Positions 1 to 10,970 are shown, counted from the first letter of the stretch. The stretch: 64,000 nucleotides of DNA from Nannobrachium achirus (GCA_963921795.1 OY997647.1:60662357-60726356); one strand, 5' to 3'. Notes: generated by a model not told the origin, from the sequence alone. Translations and numbers: made by a program.

Positions 1-65
1 AAATGTCTGTGTAGAAATCCCAGTATTGACATGATTATGCTTACTTCGGGGTGGTATCTAGCATT

Positions 66-138
66 GAAAATAGCCGACCTCCAAGCTCACAACGCGTCGC
101 GCTGCGACGCGTTGTGAGCTTGGAGGTCTGCAATTTTC
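66..138. repeat. Hairpin module, copy 1
   Basis: Near-perfect inverted repeat. The arm GAAAATAGCCGACCTCCAAG continues into CTCACAACGCGTCGC and is mirrored on the right. It is the first of about 20 dispersed hairpins sharing the core ATAGC(C/A)GA..TCCAAGC or TCTACAAGC. The closest relative is at 51246-51323, which also has CCTCCAAGC arms in place of CTACAAGC. Confidence 0.8.
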
Positions 139-167
139 TATATTTTCACAAAAAGGCCCCTAACTAA

Positions 168-402
168 TTCCCAGCCAAATTTGATTTTATCATCTTTTTT
201 AGGAAGTCCCAGTCAGCCAGATCATCTTTCATCATCTTTTATCACATTCTGTTAACACCTGTGCAGAGGGAATAATTCAACAGATACAGATATTTGACTG
301 CACAGGTGTTAACAGAATGTGATGGAATATGATCGAAAAGATGATGAAAGATGATCTGGCTGGCTGGGAGTACCAGGAAATTAGAATTGGCTGGGAATGA
401 GT
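168..402. mobile_element. Palindromic MITE
   Basis: Arms at about 205-266 and 298-370 are inverted complements. They share CAGCCAGATCATCTTTCATC and AACACCTGTGCA around a short loop. An outer arm pair, AATTCCCAGCCAAATT and AATTGGCTGGGAAT, widens the element to about 168-402. No coding capacity; superfamily not assigned. Confidence 0.6.
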
Positions 403-1109
403 TTATTTCAGCTCCTGCCTCTCTAAAATTTTCTGTACGTCCCTGCAGAGCACAGATGATGTTGCGCATGAATCGGGTTGCACAAACAGAACACACCGTC
501 ATTGGATCCGACCGAGGCAGAATTAGAACCAACATGAAAGGAATGGAAAAAAATGAATCACACTTCAAAGGAGACCCTTGTTTGCTGCTCCACTCTGGGA
601 GTCCATCTGTAGAGAAATGGCTTCAAAAAGAGGGAAGCAAATGAGTGTTTGTTTTGCTCAATGACCACACCATCTGCGCAATATTTACACTAATTGTCCT
701 GGGTTCGTTTCAGGAAAAGCAGGCTTTCTGCTCTGAAGAGGTGAGAAATGTTTCTCCTCCTCGCCCACTGCTCTCTGGCGTGTCCTCTCTCTGTCTGAGC
801 CTCACTCATCAAGTTATTCTTAGCATGACAAGGCACAGGCACGGCAGGGGGGCTCTGGCCCCAGAGGAAAGCAGCAACATTTGGAGACGGACTTCTTCAG
901 TGAGCAAGAAAGGTATTTTTTTAAAGGGCCTGGCATGAAATTAGGGCTGAACAGTTAATCAGACAAATCAATCAATGTAATCGATTACTGTACAGTATAT
1001 AGCTTGTCTCTTTGTCAGTCCTTCAGTCAGTACACATTTTTACAGTCTATTGGTTCCCTTGTCACTGTGACATCACTCTGACAGAGCACAGAGCACATTA
1101 ATCAACATA
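403..1109. other. Unassigned intron sequence
   Basis: No gene, RNA gene or repeat recognised. Frames of about 97 codons on the plus strand show no familiar domain. On the host gene model this is intron downstream of the 10.3-kb exon. Confidence 0.5.
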
Positions 1110-1893
1110 CCAGTAAGACTCCCTAATCGGGAGATAAGCGACCGTTGGTCGCTTATCTCCACAAATAGGCCAAAAGTTTGTTTTACCAATTATTACACTC
1201 TATGTGAACATTTACATCAACAAATCCCAAGTACTATGCAGAACGACCCATTTCAAGTTTTTAATGTACAACAATATTTAGAAAATAGGTCTACAAGCTG
1301 ACAGTCCTCGTCCCTTATATTCCCATAGGTTATATGGAGATCTCAGTGTTTGTCAGTCCTTGTTCATTTATGCCCATATATGGACATCTCTATATCTACT
1401 GTAACAGTCCTTGTCCCTTTATGCCCATATATGGAGATCTCTTAACTGTAAATCCTTGTCCCTTTTATGCCCATATATGGATATTCCTGATGTCATCAGT
1501 ATATGAACATATATGGGCTTTCTGATATGCCCATATATGGAGATCTCTTAACTGTAAGCCCTTGTCCCTTTTATGCCCATATATGGATATCCCTGATGTC
1601 ATCCGTATATGCCCATATATGGGCTTTCTAATATGCCCATATATGGAGATCTCTGTATCTCCATATATGGGTATAAAAGGATACTTCAGGTCTGACATCA
1701 GGTTTGTTTATATTGGGTTGCTAGGTTTGACATCACAAACTCTATGGGCCATCTGACCTAGAAATCTATATTTGGGCATAGATGACTCATCGTGACCTCA
1801 TCACACGTCGACCGCACGTGTGACGTGCGGTCGACCGCACGTGTGACCGACGGACGGCCGGTGGAGGTTTTCATACTAAACTGCGACCTTACG
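1110..1893 (-). mobile_element. Helitron-like repeat with CArG array
   Basis: On the minus strand the 3' end reads as a GC hairpin (CTCCCGATTAGGGAG), then TCTTA, CTGG and T. That is the Helitron terminus pattern of hairpin plus CTRR before T. Inside, 1370-1670 holds eight CCATATATGG palindromes, several followed by AGATCTC. The 5' end is uncertain; 1893 is set where similarity to the 31.4-kb and 35.2-kb copies (TCGCAGTTTA) stops. Short frames here come from the repeat and are not genes. Confidence 0.6.
1807..1852. repeat. E-box palindrome cluster
   Basis: GTCGACCGCACGTG is followed by its inverse and then repeated directly. This gives two CACGTG E-boxes and two GTCGAC palindromes in under 50 bases. 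It lies near the 5' part of the Helitron-like repeat and could be a structural hairpin of that element. Confidence 0.6.
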
Positions 1894-2234
1894 GTCGCAA
1901 TCAGTTTTCACATCAATGTAAATGAGCCAGATTTAGCCATGAGCTAATTTTCATCTGTAGTCCCTGGGCAGGCTGTACAACAGTGAAGGTATGGCTATCC
2001 ATACAAAACAATCAATACATACAATACAGTACAGTACAAAACAGTACAATAAAACATTAAGGGGACAACTTCCTTATAGCAAGTTGAGTGACTTCAGTGA
2101 CAGATGGAGCAGATAGTTACCCATGAAAGTAGGTTTGACTTGCTTTAAGCCACCTCTAACGGTTGAAGCCGATAATAGTAAAATAGTAGTGACATCACAT
2201 CATCATCAATGAAGGAGAAGGATCTTTAGATGTA
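1894..2234. other. Unassigned intron sequence
   Basis: AT-rich sequence with short ACAGTACA reiterations near 2025-2050. Nothing else is recognisable. Confidence 0.5.
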
Positions 2235-2520
2235 ATTATAATCGGCATATATGGAAATGCTCATATACGGGCATGTTCTGACATGCGAATTAATTACGTC
2301 CTTGTCCGTTCTATGCCCATATAGGGAGATCCTGTCTCAATGTTATCAATATTAATGGCATATCTGGGAATGCCCATATTTGGTAATGCCCATATATGGG
2401 CATATTCTGCCAATCTCAACAGGCACTGTTGAGATTTGGTAATTGGTCCGATATACATCACTGGCCCGATAGCCAAGAATAAAGGGTGAGGTCGCATGTC
2501 GCCCTGAGGCGTCTTACTAG
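2235..2520 (+). mobile_element. Helitron-like 3' end with CArG site
   Basis: The right end has the hairpin CGCCCTGAGGCG, then TCTTA, CTAG and T, which matches a Helitron 3' terminus. The body carries CCCATATATGGGC near 2386 and phrases shared with 31.7-31.9 kb, such as GGTCCGATATACATCACTGG. The 5' boundary is not resolved. Confidence 0.6.
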
Positions 2521-2545
2521 TATAACTACAGTATGTTGTTTTAAA

Positions 2546-2605
2546 TTTACAATTTAGGCATTTAGCAGACGCTCTTAATCCAGAGTGATTTACAGTAAGT
2601 TGTAA
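2546..2605 (-). repeat. LINE/SINE tail fragment
   Basis: Inverted copy of the common teleost tail containing TAAGAGCGTCTGCTAAATG, also seen forward at about 14300 and inverted at 54329. A fragment only. Confidence 0.6.
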
Positions 2606-2660
2606 CACAAGGTAGTAAATCAAATGCACAGAGATAGTAATCTAGGATCATAGGTAAACA

Positions 2661-3502
2661 GACACTAAGGCTTGCCCACCTGCCCCTGGCAGGTAAATAA
2701 AACTTTCAGGCAGGTGATGTTGGCTTTCAGGTTGCCCGACTCATTTGAGAGGGAACGCAACAGTCTATAAACACAACACGAGATATGTCTAAACACTTGA
2801 ATGTGGCCAGCCCGCTCTGTCTGGTCTGGGGAATATAAAATAAGAGCACTGTTTACAGTACCTGCTATAATGTGCTGTTTCTACTGTTGCTACATTTAAA
2901 TATTAAAAATCAAACCTCGGTTCGAAGTGAAGCGGTGAACTTTTATTCTATGTGTTCTAGAGCTATGAACTCTGTGATCTATACATTCTTCCAATTCTGA
3001 ATGAACGAAGGATTTTATCTGGAGGGCCGAATTGTCATGTGAAGCTTGACCAATCCTCAAAGTATGGTCTCATTGGACATTTTTAATCATCCAATCATCA
3101 GACCGGGACGGACGTTACACACATATTCCGGATGTACGGGACAGATGAAACCTGTTCATTCTGGACTGGAATGACCATATATGGACATGAACGTGACACA
3201 CAAAGCCACTCCTTGGAAGCGGCTTTCACCGCTTCAAAAATAGAAGAAACCATAGACATATTCAATCATAGCTATGCAGGTATTTGGTATTTGTATTTGG
3301 AGGTATTGAGGTATGAGTATGACATTTTATCGCACAGCCCCAGAAAGTAAAGAAATAAGTGTTAAATTGAGCGGTAATTAAAATCGTACCTATCATCTTA
3401 TAATGGACGATTTACTTTTCGGGCAAGTTGGCATGACCTTTGGGCAAGTAGAACATGACCTATACTTGCCCGACGGGCAAGTGCCTCTGAGACCTTAGTG
3501 TC
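2661..3502. mobile_element. TIR element (GACACTAAGG ends)
   Basis: The left end GACACTAAGGCTTGCCC is mirrored by GGGCAAGTG..CCTTAGTGTC on the right. GGGCAAG motifs recur just inside the right end. The middle (about 2915-3250) is occupied by an inverted copy of sequence also present at 34.2-35.0 kb, so this looks like an old DNA element that took an insertion. Confidence 0.5.
2915..3250 (-). repeat. Inverted copy of the 34.2-35.0 kb repeat
   Basis: Shares with 34200-35000, in opposite orientation, the blocks AAACCTCGGTT, AAGCTTGACCAATCCTCAAAG, TTCATTCTGGACT and GAAGCGG..CACCGCTTC. It contains one CCATATATGG near 3176. No coding function is seen. Confidence 0.55.
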
Positions 3503-3534
3503 AACCCCTGGGTAAACCAATAACCTATCATCAG

Positions 3535-3957
3535 TCAACAAGGGGTCCTCAGAGTTACTACAGGGGGTCCTCCAAATCTTTGTGTGATAGAAACTTTTTT
3601 CTCCTTCTTTATATTAACCACTTGAATCCTAGCGTCCATATCCTGAGAACTTAAGCCAAAAACAGCAGATCTACAAGCTCACAACACCATGAGCTTGTAG
3701 ATTGGCTATTTTCGGCAAAGACGTTTGGCGTAGAGGGGAAAAAGAGCAGACTAAGTAAAAAAGTGAAAGGTCAAGTTAAGTATTGACGGTTCAAGAGGTT
3801 AAATGCCCATCTGAAAACACAAATTGACATGAATCCAAAATGCAATGATGATTGTGCTGTCAAACAATGAAACGATATGGAATCTATAAGGAGGTTGTGG
3901 GGGTCCCTGCTTCATCTCTTTCTCAACTAAGGGGTCCTTGGCCTGAAAATGTTGAAC
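3535..3957. mobile_element. hAT-like MITE, GGGGTCTTCAAC family, copy 1
   Basis: Body shared with copies at 4840, 12494, 45150, 53137 and 62025: AAGGGGTCCTCAGAG, CAAATCTTTGTGTGATAG, the central hairpin, GAAAGGTCAAGTT, and GGGTCCCTGCTTCATCTC. The TIRs are eroded in this copy. A hairpin module sits at 3655-3715. Confidence 0.7.
3655..3715. repeat. Hairpin module in the MITE core
   Basis: ACAGCAGATCTACAAGCTCA is mirrored around a short ACACCA loop and flanked by GCC..GGC. It forms the centre of the surrounding MITE. Confidence 0.75.
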
Positions 3958-4102
3958 ATTGAAACTTTACAAACTATAGGATGCCAGCAAGGTCAACACA
4001 TGAACCTGGAATCCATCTTATAACATCCTAGCTAAATTACATTTTAACCTTTGCATAAGCTTGAAAGGTCGTCCACGCTAGGGCAAGTTCCACGGCAAGT
4101 GC

Positions 4103-4141
4103 TAAGGACTAAGGTGGAGTCTGAAGAGGTGAGTCTTCAGA
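4103..4141 (-). repeat. LINE/SINE tail fragment
   Basis: Contains GGTGGAGTCTGAAGAGGTGA, the inverse of the LINE 3' block at about 14075-14105. A short relic. Confidence 0.45.
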
Positions 4142-4314
4142 TTATTGATACGATTCTCGGTTAATGGAGAAATCCAAAAAGTAAAGGTCGTTAATAGGGC
4201 ATTCACGAATAGTGATTTCTAGTATTCTAATTATTCGACCTCAAAGTATTCGAATAGTCGAATATTCGACAGGACTGGCGAAACTGTCAAATATTAAGTA
4301 AGCAAGAGGCGATT

Positions 4315-4380
4315 GTGAAAATAGCCGATCTACATGCTCACAACGCCTTGCGTTGCGAGGCGTTGTGAGCACAGTATTTT
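4315..4380. repeat. Hairpin module
   Basis: GTGAAAATAGCCGATCTACA leads into GCTCACAACGCC and its mirror GGCGTTGTGAGC; the outer right arm is lost. The rest of 4150-4839 shows no other feature. Confidence 0.65.
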
Positions 4381-4839
4381 GTATCCTCAATACGTATTGT
4401 TCTGTTTTTTATAATAATGTACTAATAAACCAAACTAAACTAAAGCCCCTCTACAGGGGAGCGCTCAGGCAAACAAACGGTCATAATAGCGCTCTGTAGT
4501 GTCAGTTCTTAGGTCGATTCATGGTGCTAACATCCCATTGTGAAGCTCTGATTACACGATTAGGTTATTAGCTTCGCTGCAACCTATTGAACTACTGTTT
4601 GGTGGAGTACAGTACAAAGCTGCTTTGTCCCAAACACAGCCCTCTAAATGAGAGCTGCCGTTGTTGCAGTGCCGCCTGCGTGAGGACAGCCGGTGTCAGG
4701 TAGAAACTGGAGAAAGGATTCCTTCTGACTGCTGTGCCCTTTAGCGACAGAGCAAGGTCAGCACTGAGCCAAACAGTGTTTCTCTACCATGGAGAAAACA
4801 GTTTCATTCAATTTGAGCTGTAGAGCTTATGTATTAGAG

Positions 4840-5289
4840 CAGGGGTCTTCAACAAGCTCTCAAGTTAACGCCTCGCGCTGCAAGGCGTTGAGAGCTTGTA
4901 GATCGGCTATTTTTGGCACATAGGTTTGGTGTAGAGGTAAAAAAAAAAAGAGCAGACAAAGTACAGAGTGAAAGGTCAAGTTAACTAAAAACACGATCGA
5001 ACATAGACTGATGACAGTGCTGTCAAACAAGTCTATGAATCTATCTGTGAAATCGATGAAAATTGGCATGACGCATTCATACAATATGTAGAGGGGGTCC
5101 CTGCTTCATCTCTCTCTCAGCTAAGGGGTCCTTGGCCAGAAAACTTTGAAGTTATCACTATTTATCTGCTAACTTCAAGCACTTAACTCCAGAGGGGGTC
5201 CCTGCTTCATCTCTCTCTCAGCTAAGGGGTCCTTGGCCAGAAAACGTTGAAGTTATCACTATTTATCTACTAACCTCAAGCACTTTACT
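4840..5289. mobile_element. hAT-like MITE, GGGGTCTTCAAC family, copy 2
   Basis: Begins CAGGGGTCTTCAACA, has the hairpin module at 4851-4917, and runs into GGGTCCCTGCTTCATCTC and AAGGGGTCCTTGGCC. The right end is tandemly duplicated: about 101 bp beginning near 5091 repeats from 5192 with few differences. Confidence 0.7.
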
Positions 5290-5607
5290 CCTCAAACTTT
5301 TTACTTCTCCTCCAAAAATGACTATTTGTTTGCAGAAAATCTGGCCTTGCAAAAATAATAATGTTCTGCATAAAACAACATTTCAGTGTTGTCCCTCTCT
5401 CTGCAGTGAGTACATAACATATTACAATAGTTGCAAAGCAAGTTCTCTCTCTTTCATTCTCTTTCCCTCCACAATAAGCTTGGTCATCACCTTTGAACGT
5501 CTTTCCATCAGCTAAGAAAGAATTCAAGTCTTCTTATCTACATAGTTCAGTAGTACATTACCTCATTGTCAATATTCCAAACAAGTCCATGACTAAACAG
5601 AATGTTT
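5290..5607. other. Unassigned intron sequence
   Basis: No feature recognised. Confidence 0.5.
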
Positions 5608-5666
5608 TTAACCCATTTAGAACGGGTACACAGTATGGTGTATTATTATTTTATGCTTTAACTATT

Positions 5667-5741
5667 GAAAAATAGCAGATATACAAGCTCACAGCGCGGC
5701 ACCGAGTGCCGCGCTGCGAGCTTGTAGATCTGCTATTTTTT
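5667..5741. repeat. Hairpin module
   Basis: AAAATAGCAGATATACAAGC, then CTCACAGCGCGGCAC, is mirrored with a two-base turn. It looks the same as the copy at 61013-61087. Confidence 0.85.
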
Positions 5742-6093
5742 AAGTCGTGAAAATGTGTGCAAATCTTTGAATATAATTATGTATTTTTAAAGCGAACGTT
5801 TGTAACTCAAATTTTGCTTCTGGGTGGTCCCTGGAACTAGATATTTTGAGATGGGGGTCCGTGGCCAAATACATATAATTTTGGGGGTCCTTCACATGAA
5901 AAGATTTGAGCACCACTGACACAGTAGTCTCTCAAGAACAGACTAACTGAGCTCCAGTGAAAAGGACCTTTTCTTTGACGATGGCTAAGCCAGATTGCTG
6001 ACATAGAAACATACTGTAGGTTTTTAAAAAAAAACTTAGAAGGATTCAAAAGATTATAGAATCGGGTCAAAATTCTAATTTTCAAGATTTTTC

Positions 6094-6167
6094 TAAAATA
6101 GGAGATCTACAAGCTCACAGCGTGGCACTCGGTGCCGCGCTGTGAGCTTGTATATCTGCTATTTTTC
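6094..6167. repeat. Hairpin module
   Basis: AAAATAGGAGATCTACAAGC then CTCACAGCG.GGCAC, mirrored on the right. It pairs with 5667-5741 at the other end of the same MITE. Confidence 0.85.
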
Positions 6168-6229
6168 AATAGTTAAAGCATAAAATAATGATACACAAAT
6201 AATGTGTGCCCGTTCTGAATGGGTTTTAA

Positions 6230-6559
6230 TCATATGGAAGCAGTCCAATCAAGCCTTTATAATCAGTCATTTACCCATAAACCCTGCATCGCATCTAATC
6301 TGTTTCAGTTAATCATTAGAAGTAAACTTCTGACAGGCAATTAGTTAAGGGGGGGGGGCTGGGGGATAGCTCCATGTTAATGGAAGATAAGAAGCCATCA
6401 GTGAATGGCTCCATTGGTGTATGAACATGTAGTAGATGAGGACTTTGTGCTAATCTGAACTGACGGGTCCAGTAAGTGACTGTCTGTCTGTCAGTCTGAC
6501 TTGAGGGAGCGGTGGGACATTCAGAAAGGAGGGGTTTTAAATGTCTTACGATTAACACT
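6230..6559. other. Unassigned intron sequence
   Basis: A G-run near 6350 and CTGT reiterations near 6480; otherwise nothing recognisable. Confidence 0.5.
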
Positions 6560-6866
6560 TAAAGGGGCACTCCACCACTTTTCAACCTATGTTCATATAA
6601 TTGGTCCTCACTCAAAAATAGCTTTTCTATTTTTTTTTTCTTTTTTTGAGCGGTGGTCACACCGTCTCCATAGCGTGGCCGTGTGTGTAGGTATGTATGT
6701 TTGTTTGTATGTATGTATGTATGTATGTATGTATGTGGGTGGGTGGGTCTGTATGTAGCCTCAAGCCTGTGGTGTAGTACCTTTTCTGACCACACATGTT
6801 AAGGGAGGGGCGCTGTTGTTCAGGCCAGGCCAGAACAGGCAAGGCACACTCACACTCACACACACG

Positions 6867-6901
<35 letters not shown>

Positions 6902-6955
6902 GCGCGCGCACAGACTCCACCGCTCAGTTCACACGGGTGTGATTTTTTTCTCAAA
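6560..6955. mobile_element. GAGCGGTGG / CACACC MITE carrying microsatellites
   Basis: GAGCGGTGGTCACACCGTCTCC on the left and CCACCGCTCAGTTCACACGG..GTGTGATTTTTT on the right frame (GTAT)n at about 6690-6733 and (CA)n at about 6858-6900. The same outer blocks, inverted, frame a (TG)n tract at 37618-37858, and a third copy is at 46805-47130. The GT-rich interior seems to seed the microsatellites. Confidence 0.55.
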
Positions 6956-7901
6956 GGAGGGCTGTGGGCAGGTCAGAAACCCATAGTCTTGTGACATCAT
7001 CGATCTTATAGAAACTGCAGGCTTTCTATTCCTGAAAAGTTGCAATTTTAAAGTGGAAGCCATTGTTCTCGCGATAATAAAAATCTAAATATTTTTTTTC
7101 AAAAAAATTGATTAATTTTTTTTTTGGGAAAATGATGACGTCACAAGACGATGGATTGTGACGTCATCCTTTAAGTTGCAATCAATTAAATCTCTTTCAA
7201 GGTCCAAGATGCCATGGTCTCCATAGACTTCCATGTAATTCATAGTGCACGGATCGTGCACGACCATGCCTAGAGCATGCACCACGTGTGTGCAGCACGC
7301 TGTTCACAGCTTTCAAACAAAAAAAATCCACTTGGAAATCCGTTCAGGCATTCATGATATAGCAGCCATTATGTTTTCTTCAGTTGTAAACAAACATGGC
7401 TGCCATGTTTGATAGAATGGGTTGATATGGGGGTTAAACATGCAATTTCGCGATCACGAGCATGCCTATTACATTTCTGGGGGTCCAAAACAACATTTTT
7501 GAAATATTATTTTTTCTTCAAAAACGGCCCAAACTCGGGAAACTCGGGGTTAGCACAGGTAGGGTACCTATACAAACTCGGGAAACTCAGGGTTGGCAAC
7601 AGAAGTGTTAAGGCAGAGAAGCCATACACATAAATAGGCCCCACTCGATGCATTCCTCAAGTCATAGAAATAGCAATAGTTTCTGTGCGTACCTGCATTT
7701 ATACCGGTTTCCAGTTCATTTTCCCGTAGAGTCACTTGATTCGTGCGGCAGCAGTTATCAACCCTAAACAGTCCTATGCGTTTCCATTTTAAAATCTGCT
7801 GCCTCACCAATGAAGCAAAGCTATGGGACACTGAACCGGAACCAGAAACGCGTATGCCACCTTCAGGAAACCGGGACTACGAAATACCTATGTTTCTATG
7901 T
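6956..7901. other. Unassigned intron sequence
   Basis: Contains an ACTCGGGAAACTCGGGGTT-type direct repeat at about 7530-7595 and the inverted TGACGTCACAA/TTGTGACGTCA pair near 7135-7165. No gene is seen. Confidence 0.5.
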
Positions 7902-8204
7902 CAGTGGTGCTCAAACTTTTTCATGTGAAGGACCCCCCAAAATGATATGTATTTGGCCACGGACCCCCATCTCAATATATTTAGTTCCAGGGACCCCCCC
8001 AGAAGCAAAGTTTTAGTTACAAATGTTCGCTTAGAAAATACATATATTCAAAGATTTGCACACATTTTCACGACTTTTCAAAAATAGCAGATCTACAAGC
8101 TTGCAGCACAGCACGCCATAGCTAAAGTATAAAATGATTAAGGCCCCTCCACCTTGGGCCCTAGTAACTCAGTCCCACTTTCCCCCCCCCTTGTGACGCC
8201 CCTG
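7902..8204. mobile_element. hAT-like MITE (CAGTGGTGCTCAAAC)
   Basis: Starts CAGTGGTGCTCAAACTTTTT and ends in the outer block TTGTGACGCCCCTG. Its sequence is found inverted inside 60933-61460, and half a hairpin module remains near 8085-8110. Short CAG..CTG ends fit hAT. A clear target duplication is not visible. Confidence 0.55.
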
Positions 8205-8748
8205 ACAGAGTAGCTACAGTACAAAGTGATTCAAATGGTGTGAGAGCAGTAGGAAAATGAGACGGTAGCTGTCGTCTCTCCTTCATCAATTACTGTACAG
8301 TTCTTGGAGCCTCCAGGGTGAAGTTTATGTTCTTGGCAACCAGTAGTGTTGCATTTATCTCAGTTTATCTCTCACAGAGTCGGGTATATCAGAGGATACA
8401 CCCGTAGGTTCAATAATATATCCTTTGCCAGATCTGATCGCTGTCATCTGCCATGTTACACTATAGATACAGTATGTACAGGAAAATGCTAACCAAGCTA
8501 AAGTTACTGACAGACATTGAACGTACCGCAGTGTACAGCAGGCCAGAAATATTTGCTGAACTCACTGCACCAGGCAGCGACCCACCTGACACTAGGGCAA
8601 ACACTGAGAACAAAGGCCATGGAAAATGCAGTGCGACGCCATGGCAAGAGCCTGAGAGGGAATTCCACAAAAATCGACAGTTTCCAGCGTTCAGGCATTC
8701 ATTCACCTGGGGAATGTGGAGATTCTCACAGGTTCTACCTGGTTCCAG
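8205..8748. other. Unassigned intron sequence
   Basis: No feature recognised. Overlapping short frames on both strands at 8450-8786 do not resemble known exons. Confidence 0.5.
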
Positions 8749-9262
8749 TTAAAGGGATATTTCACTTTCAAAAAAACTTTTGGTAATTTTATCATCTAAT
8801 CAGGCTTTTATGAACACCCTGAACAGTTTTTAATTCGCTTGATTGAATATTTAGATATTTGATGTAAATGTTACCAGGCCCTCCAGGCCCAGGGCCTCTC
8901 CCCACACACACCCATGGAACTTCAAACTTCATTTTAACCATGATAGATTCATTAAAAACACCCATTATTTTTTCTGGTGAGTCATACTACCCTCCTAATG
9001 TGAGCAGGCCGTGTTTTTTCGATATTTATTTTTTTTTTCTTTTTTTTTCATTTTCCCAAATAATTATTAAAAATAAATGAAAAAGGTTATCGAAAAAACA
9101 CGGCCTGCTCACGTATTAGGAGGGTAGTATGAGTCACCAGGAAAAATAATGTGTGTTTTTAATGAATCTATCATGGTTAAAATGAAGTTTGAAGTTACAA
9201 TGGGTGTGTATGTGGAGCGAGGCCCTTCCACTGCTCCCTGTTGAAAGTGGAATATCCCTTTA
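8749..9262. mobile_element. TTAA-flanked palindromic MITE
   Basis: TTAA, then AGGGATATTTCACTTTCAA, mirrored by TTGAAAGTGGAATATCCCT and TTAA. The whole element is a long imperfect palindrome; CGGCCTGCTCAC, CATACTACCCTCCTAA and GTTTGAAGTT blocks pair across a T-rich centre. The TTAA duplication suggests a piggyBac or Kolobok relative. Confidence 0.7.
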
Positions 9263-9544
9263 AGCCTGACCATCGCTATTTTGGGCAGTAGTTAAAATAT
9301 TGTATTGACGATTACTCATCAAATGACATTTTTATTGACATTACCCCTTGTTTGTGCCCTTCTCTGTATCCTTTTAAAGACACTTGGAGCATAGATCTCT
9401 CCCCAAAACAGTTATATAAATATTTAATATTTTCTTATTTGTTTTGATTCCGGCGGGCGAGCGAGCAGACCTCTGACGTCACACTCAAGTCACTAAGTCG
9501 TTACGCTCATCTCAATACGTCGTCACGTTCACGTCACCATGACA

Positions 9545-9893
9545 CAGCCATAACCATATAGGGAGTTATCAATGCAGCTACGCCCAAATATGAAGTGTGT
9601 TGTCCAACCTCAACGTGTCCTCATGGCATCAGGAGCTAACAAATCAGTCAGCTCCTATATATGGGCACAAAAGGCCCATATATGGGCATATACTGATGAC
9701 ATCAGGGATCCCCATATATGGGCACAAAAGGGGGCATGCTCATATATGGGCACATACTGAGGACATCAGGGATCTCCATATATGAGCATAAAAGGGACAA
9801 GGACTGACAGATACAGATATCCAAATATGGGCATATCAGTCAAATCGGCGGCGCAACGTAGGTGTGAGGGCCGCAAAGTGGCCCGAACTCTAG
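9545..9893 (+). mobile_element. Helitron-like 3' end with CArG sites
   Basis: Ends in the hairpin GGGCCGCAAAGTGGCCC, then GAACT and CTAG. The body at 9650-9830 has CCCATATATGGGC twice plus the variant CCAAATATGG, and shares GGACATCAGGGAT and ACAAGGACTGACAG phrases with 1.3 kb and 35.4 kb. The 5' end is unresolved. The 9263-9544 gap before it shows nothing recognisable. Confidence 0.6.
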
Positions 9894-10076
9894 ATGTGTG
9901 GGCCTGAACCTCAAGTTCATTTTAAATGAATGGAATCCATTCATTCAAAGCATTAAAAAACACCTCCACTATAAGAAAAGGTTGCGAGATTAGCAACCTA
10001 TAACGAGCAATCGTTAGTTTGAAAAAGTATAGAATAAATTACATATTTTTTTTGACAGGAACTGAACACAGTACAG

Positions 10077-10263
10077 CAGTGGTTCTCAAAGTGGAATTCA
10101 GGGACTAGGTTCCTTTAGGGGGGTCTAAATCGACCCTTACAAGTCTGTAACTTTTACAGCGTACAAATGGAACCAAATGGACCCTAACGGGTCCATTTGG
10201 TTCCATTTGTACAATGTCAAAGTTAAGGGGAGACCTTCAAAGTTCAAAGTTTGAGAACCACTG
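10077..10263. mobile_element. hAT MITE (CAGTGGTTCTCAAAG)
   Basis: CAGTGGTTCTCAAAGT..TTTGAGAACCACTG ends, with the central inverted repeat AATGGAACCAAATGGACCC. Flanking octamers CAGTACAG and CACTAAAG match at 6 of 8 positions, a decayed 8-bp target duplication. It lies only about 40 bp beyond the 10.3-kb exon on the intron side. Confidence 0.75.
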
Positions 10264-10301
10264 CACTAAAGTAAGTGACATCATTAGCCAACAACAGCCA
10301 C

Positions 10302-10529
10302 CTCTTTGACCTCCGTGAGTCTTCCTGGGTACTGGTTCTGGCTCTGGTACTGGTTCTGGGTCTTGGCCCGCCGGCCCGCGGCGGGAGACTTGTGGTGCGT
10401 GATGGTGACGATGTTGCAGGGCGCGGCCGGGTGGCCCAGGTGTCTCTGGGACCCGGGGGAGGACGACGACGAAGGGGGAAGGTGAGGGAGGAGGGAGAAA
10501 CTTCGGGTACGACTAGAGGATGAAGAACC
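10302..10529 (-). CDS. osbpl10: Internal exon of an ORP10-like gene, post-PH linker
   Basis: Seen: a GC-rich block in an AT-rich region. Its minus strand opens after a pyrimidine-rich acceptor ending CCCTAG and reads 76 codons in phase 0. The protein starts [16 protein letters not shown], then [32 protein letters not shown] and [12 protein letters not shown]. Known: ORP10 carries a very similar segment (S-rich, [28 protein letters not shown], ..EVREMMNQ) just after its PH domain. ORP10 is a lipid-transfer protein that works with phosphatidylserine and PI4P at ER contact sites. Inferred: the donor is GAG|gtggct at 10302; GAG|gtcaaa nine bases earlier in the transcript is an alternative. A small internal duplication (QNQY..QNQY) looks lineage-specific. 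ORP11 is the alternative paralogue but lacks the THHKSPAA block. The frame stays open five more codons past the donor, so the exon is not forced to end by a stop. Confidence 0.8.
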
Positions 10530-10970
10530 CTAGGGAGGAAGAGAGATGGAGAATTAGAGTGCAACGGGCACGGAGCACAGAACAGGTGAGTAGAGAGGGG
10601 GAGATAACTGAGTCAACGCCACAGTGAGTCATCCATCACGGAGACAGAAAACTCCAAACAAATAAAATGGGTCATTTATGAACCAGGTTGAATAAATAGC
10701 ACATTGGAAAGTTTCCAGACAGCTGACCAGACTGTCAACAATGCAGGCATACAAACAAAATGGAGCCATGTGTCTGAACCAGTGACTGAATGAATGCTTT
10801 AGAAACTCACCATAAAGGCAATTCCTATCAATAGGACGTGAAAAATCTGTCTTAAGGCCCATTCCCACAGGGACAGATAAACAGATAAAAAGATTCAAGT
10901 GGATGGTAAGATACAGATAAAAAAAATATCTGTTACAGATGGGGGTTTGGCCAGCCGCTCGGTAGCTCAG
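10530..10970. other. Intron sequence next to the exon acceptor
   Basis: Start of the 36-kb intron as read on the plus strand. Apart from the acceptor tract at 10530-10555, nothing is recognisable. Confidence 0.5.

Larger units (their letters stand above)
5608..6229. mobile_element. TTAA-type (piggyBac-like) MITE with two hairpins
   Basis: TTAA is followed by CCCATTTAGAACGGGTACAC. The right end is GTGTGCCCGTTCTGAATGGG, two T's and TTAA. TTAA target duplications with CCC/GGG ends are typical of piggyBac relatives. Each arm carries a hairpin module (5667-5741 and 6094-6167). Between them is a unit ending in GAGCACCACTG that recurs at 7902 and 61090. Confidence 0.65.

Noticed and set aside
8453-8786. 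Overlapping 60-100 codon frames on both strands
   Set aside because: No domain, no splice context, and no match to later exons of the ORP10-like gene.
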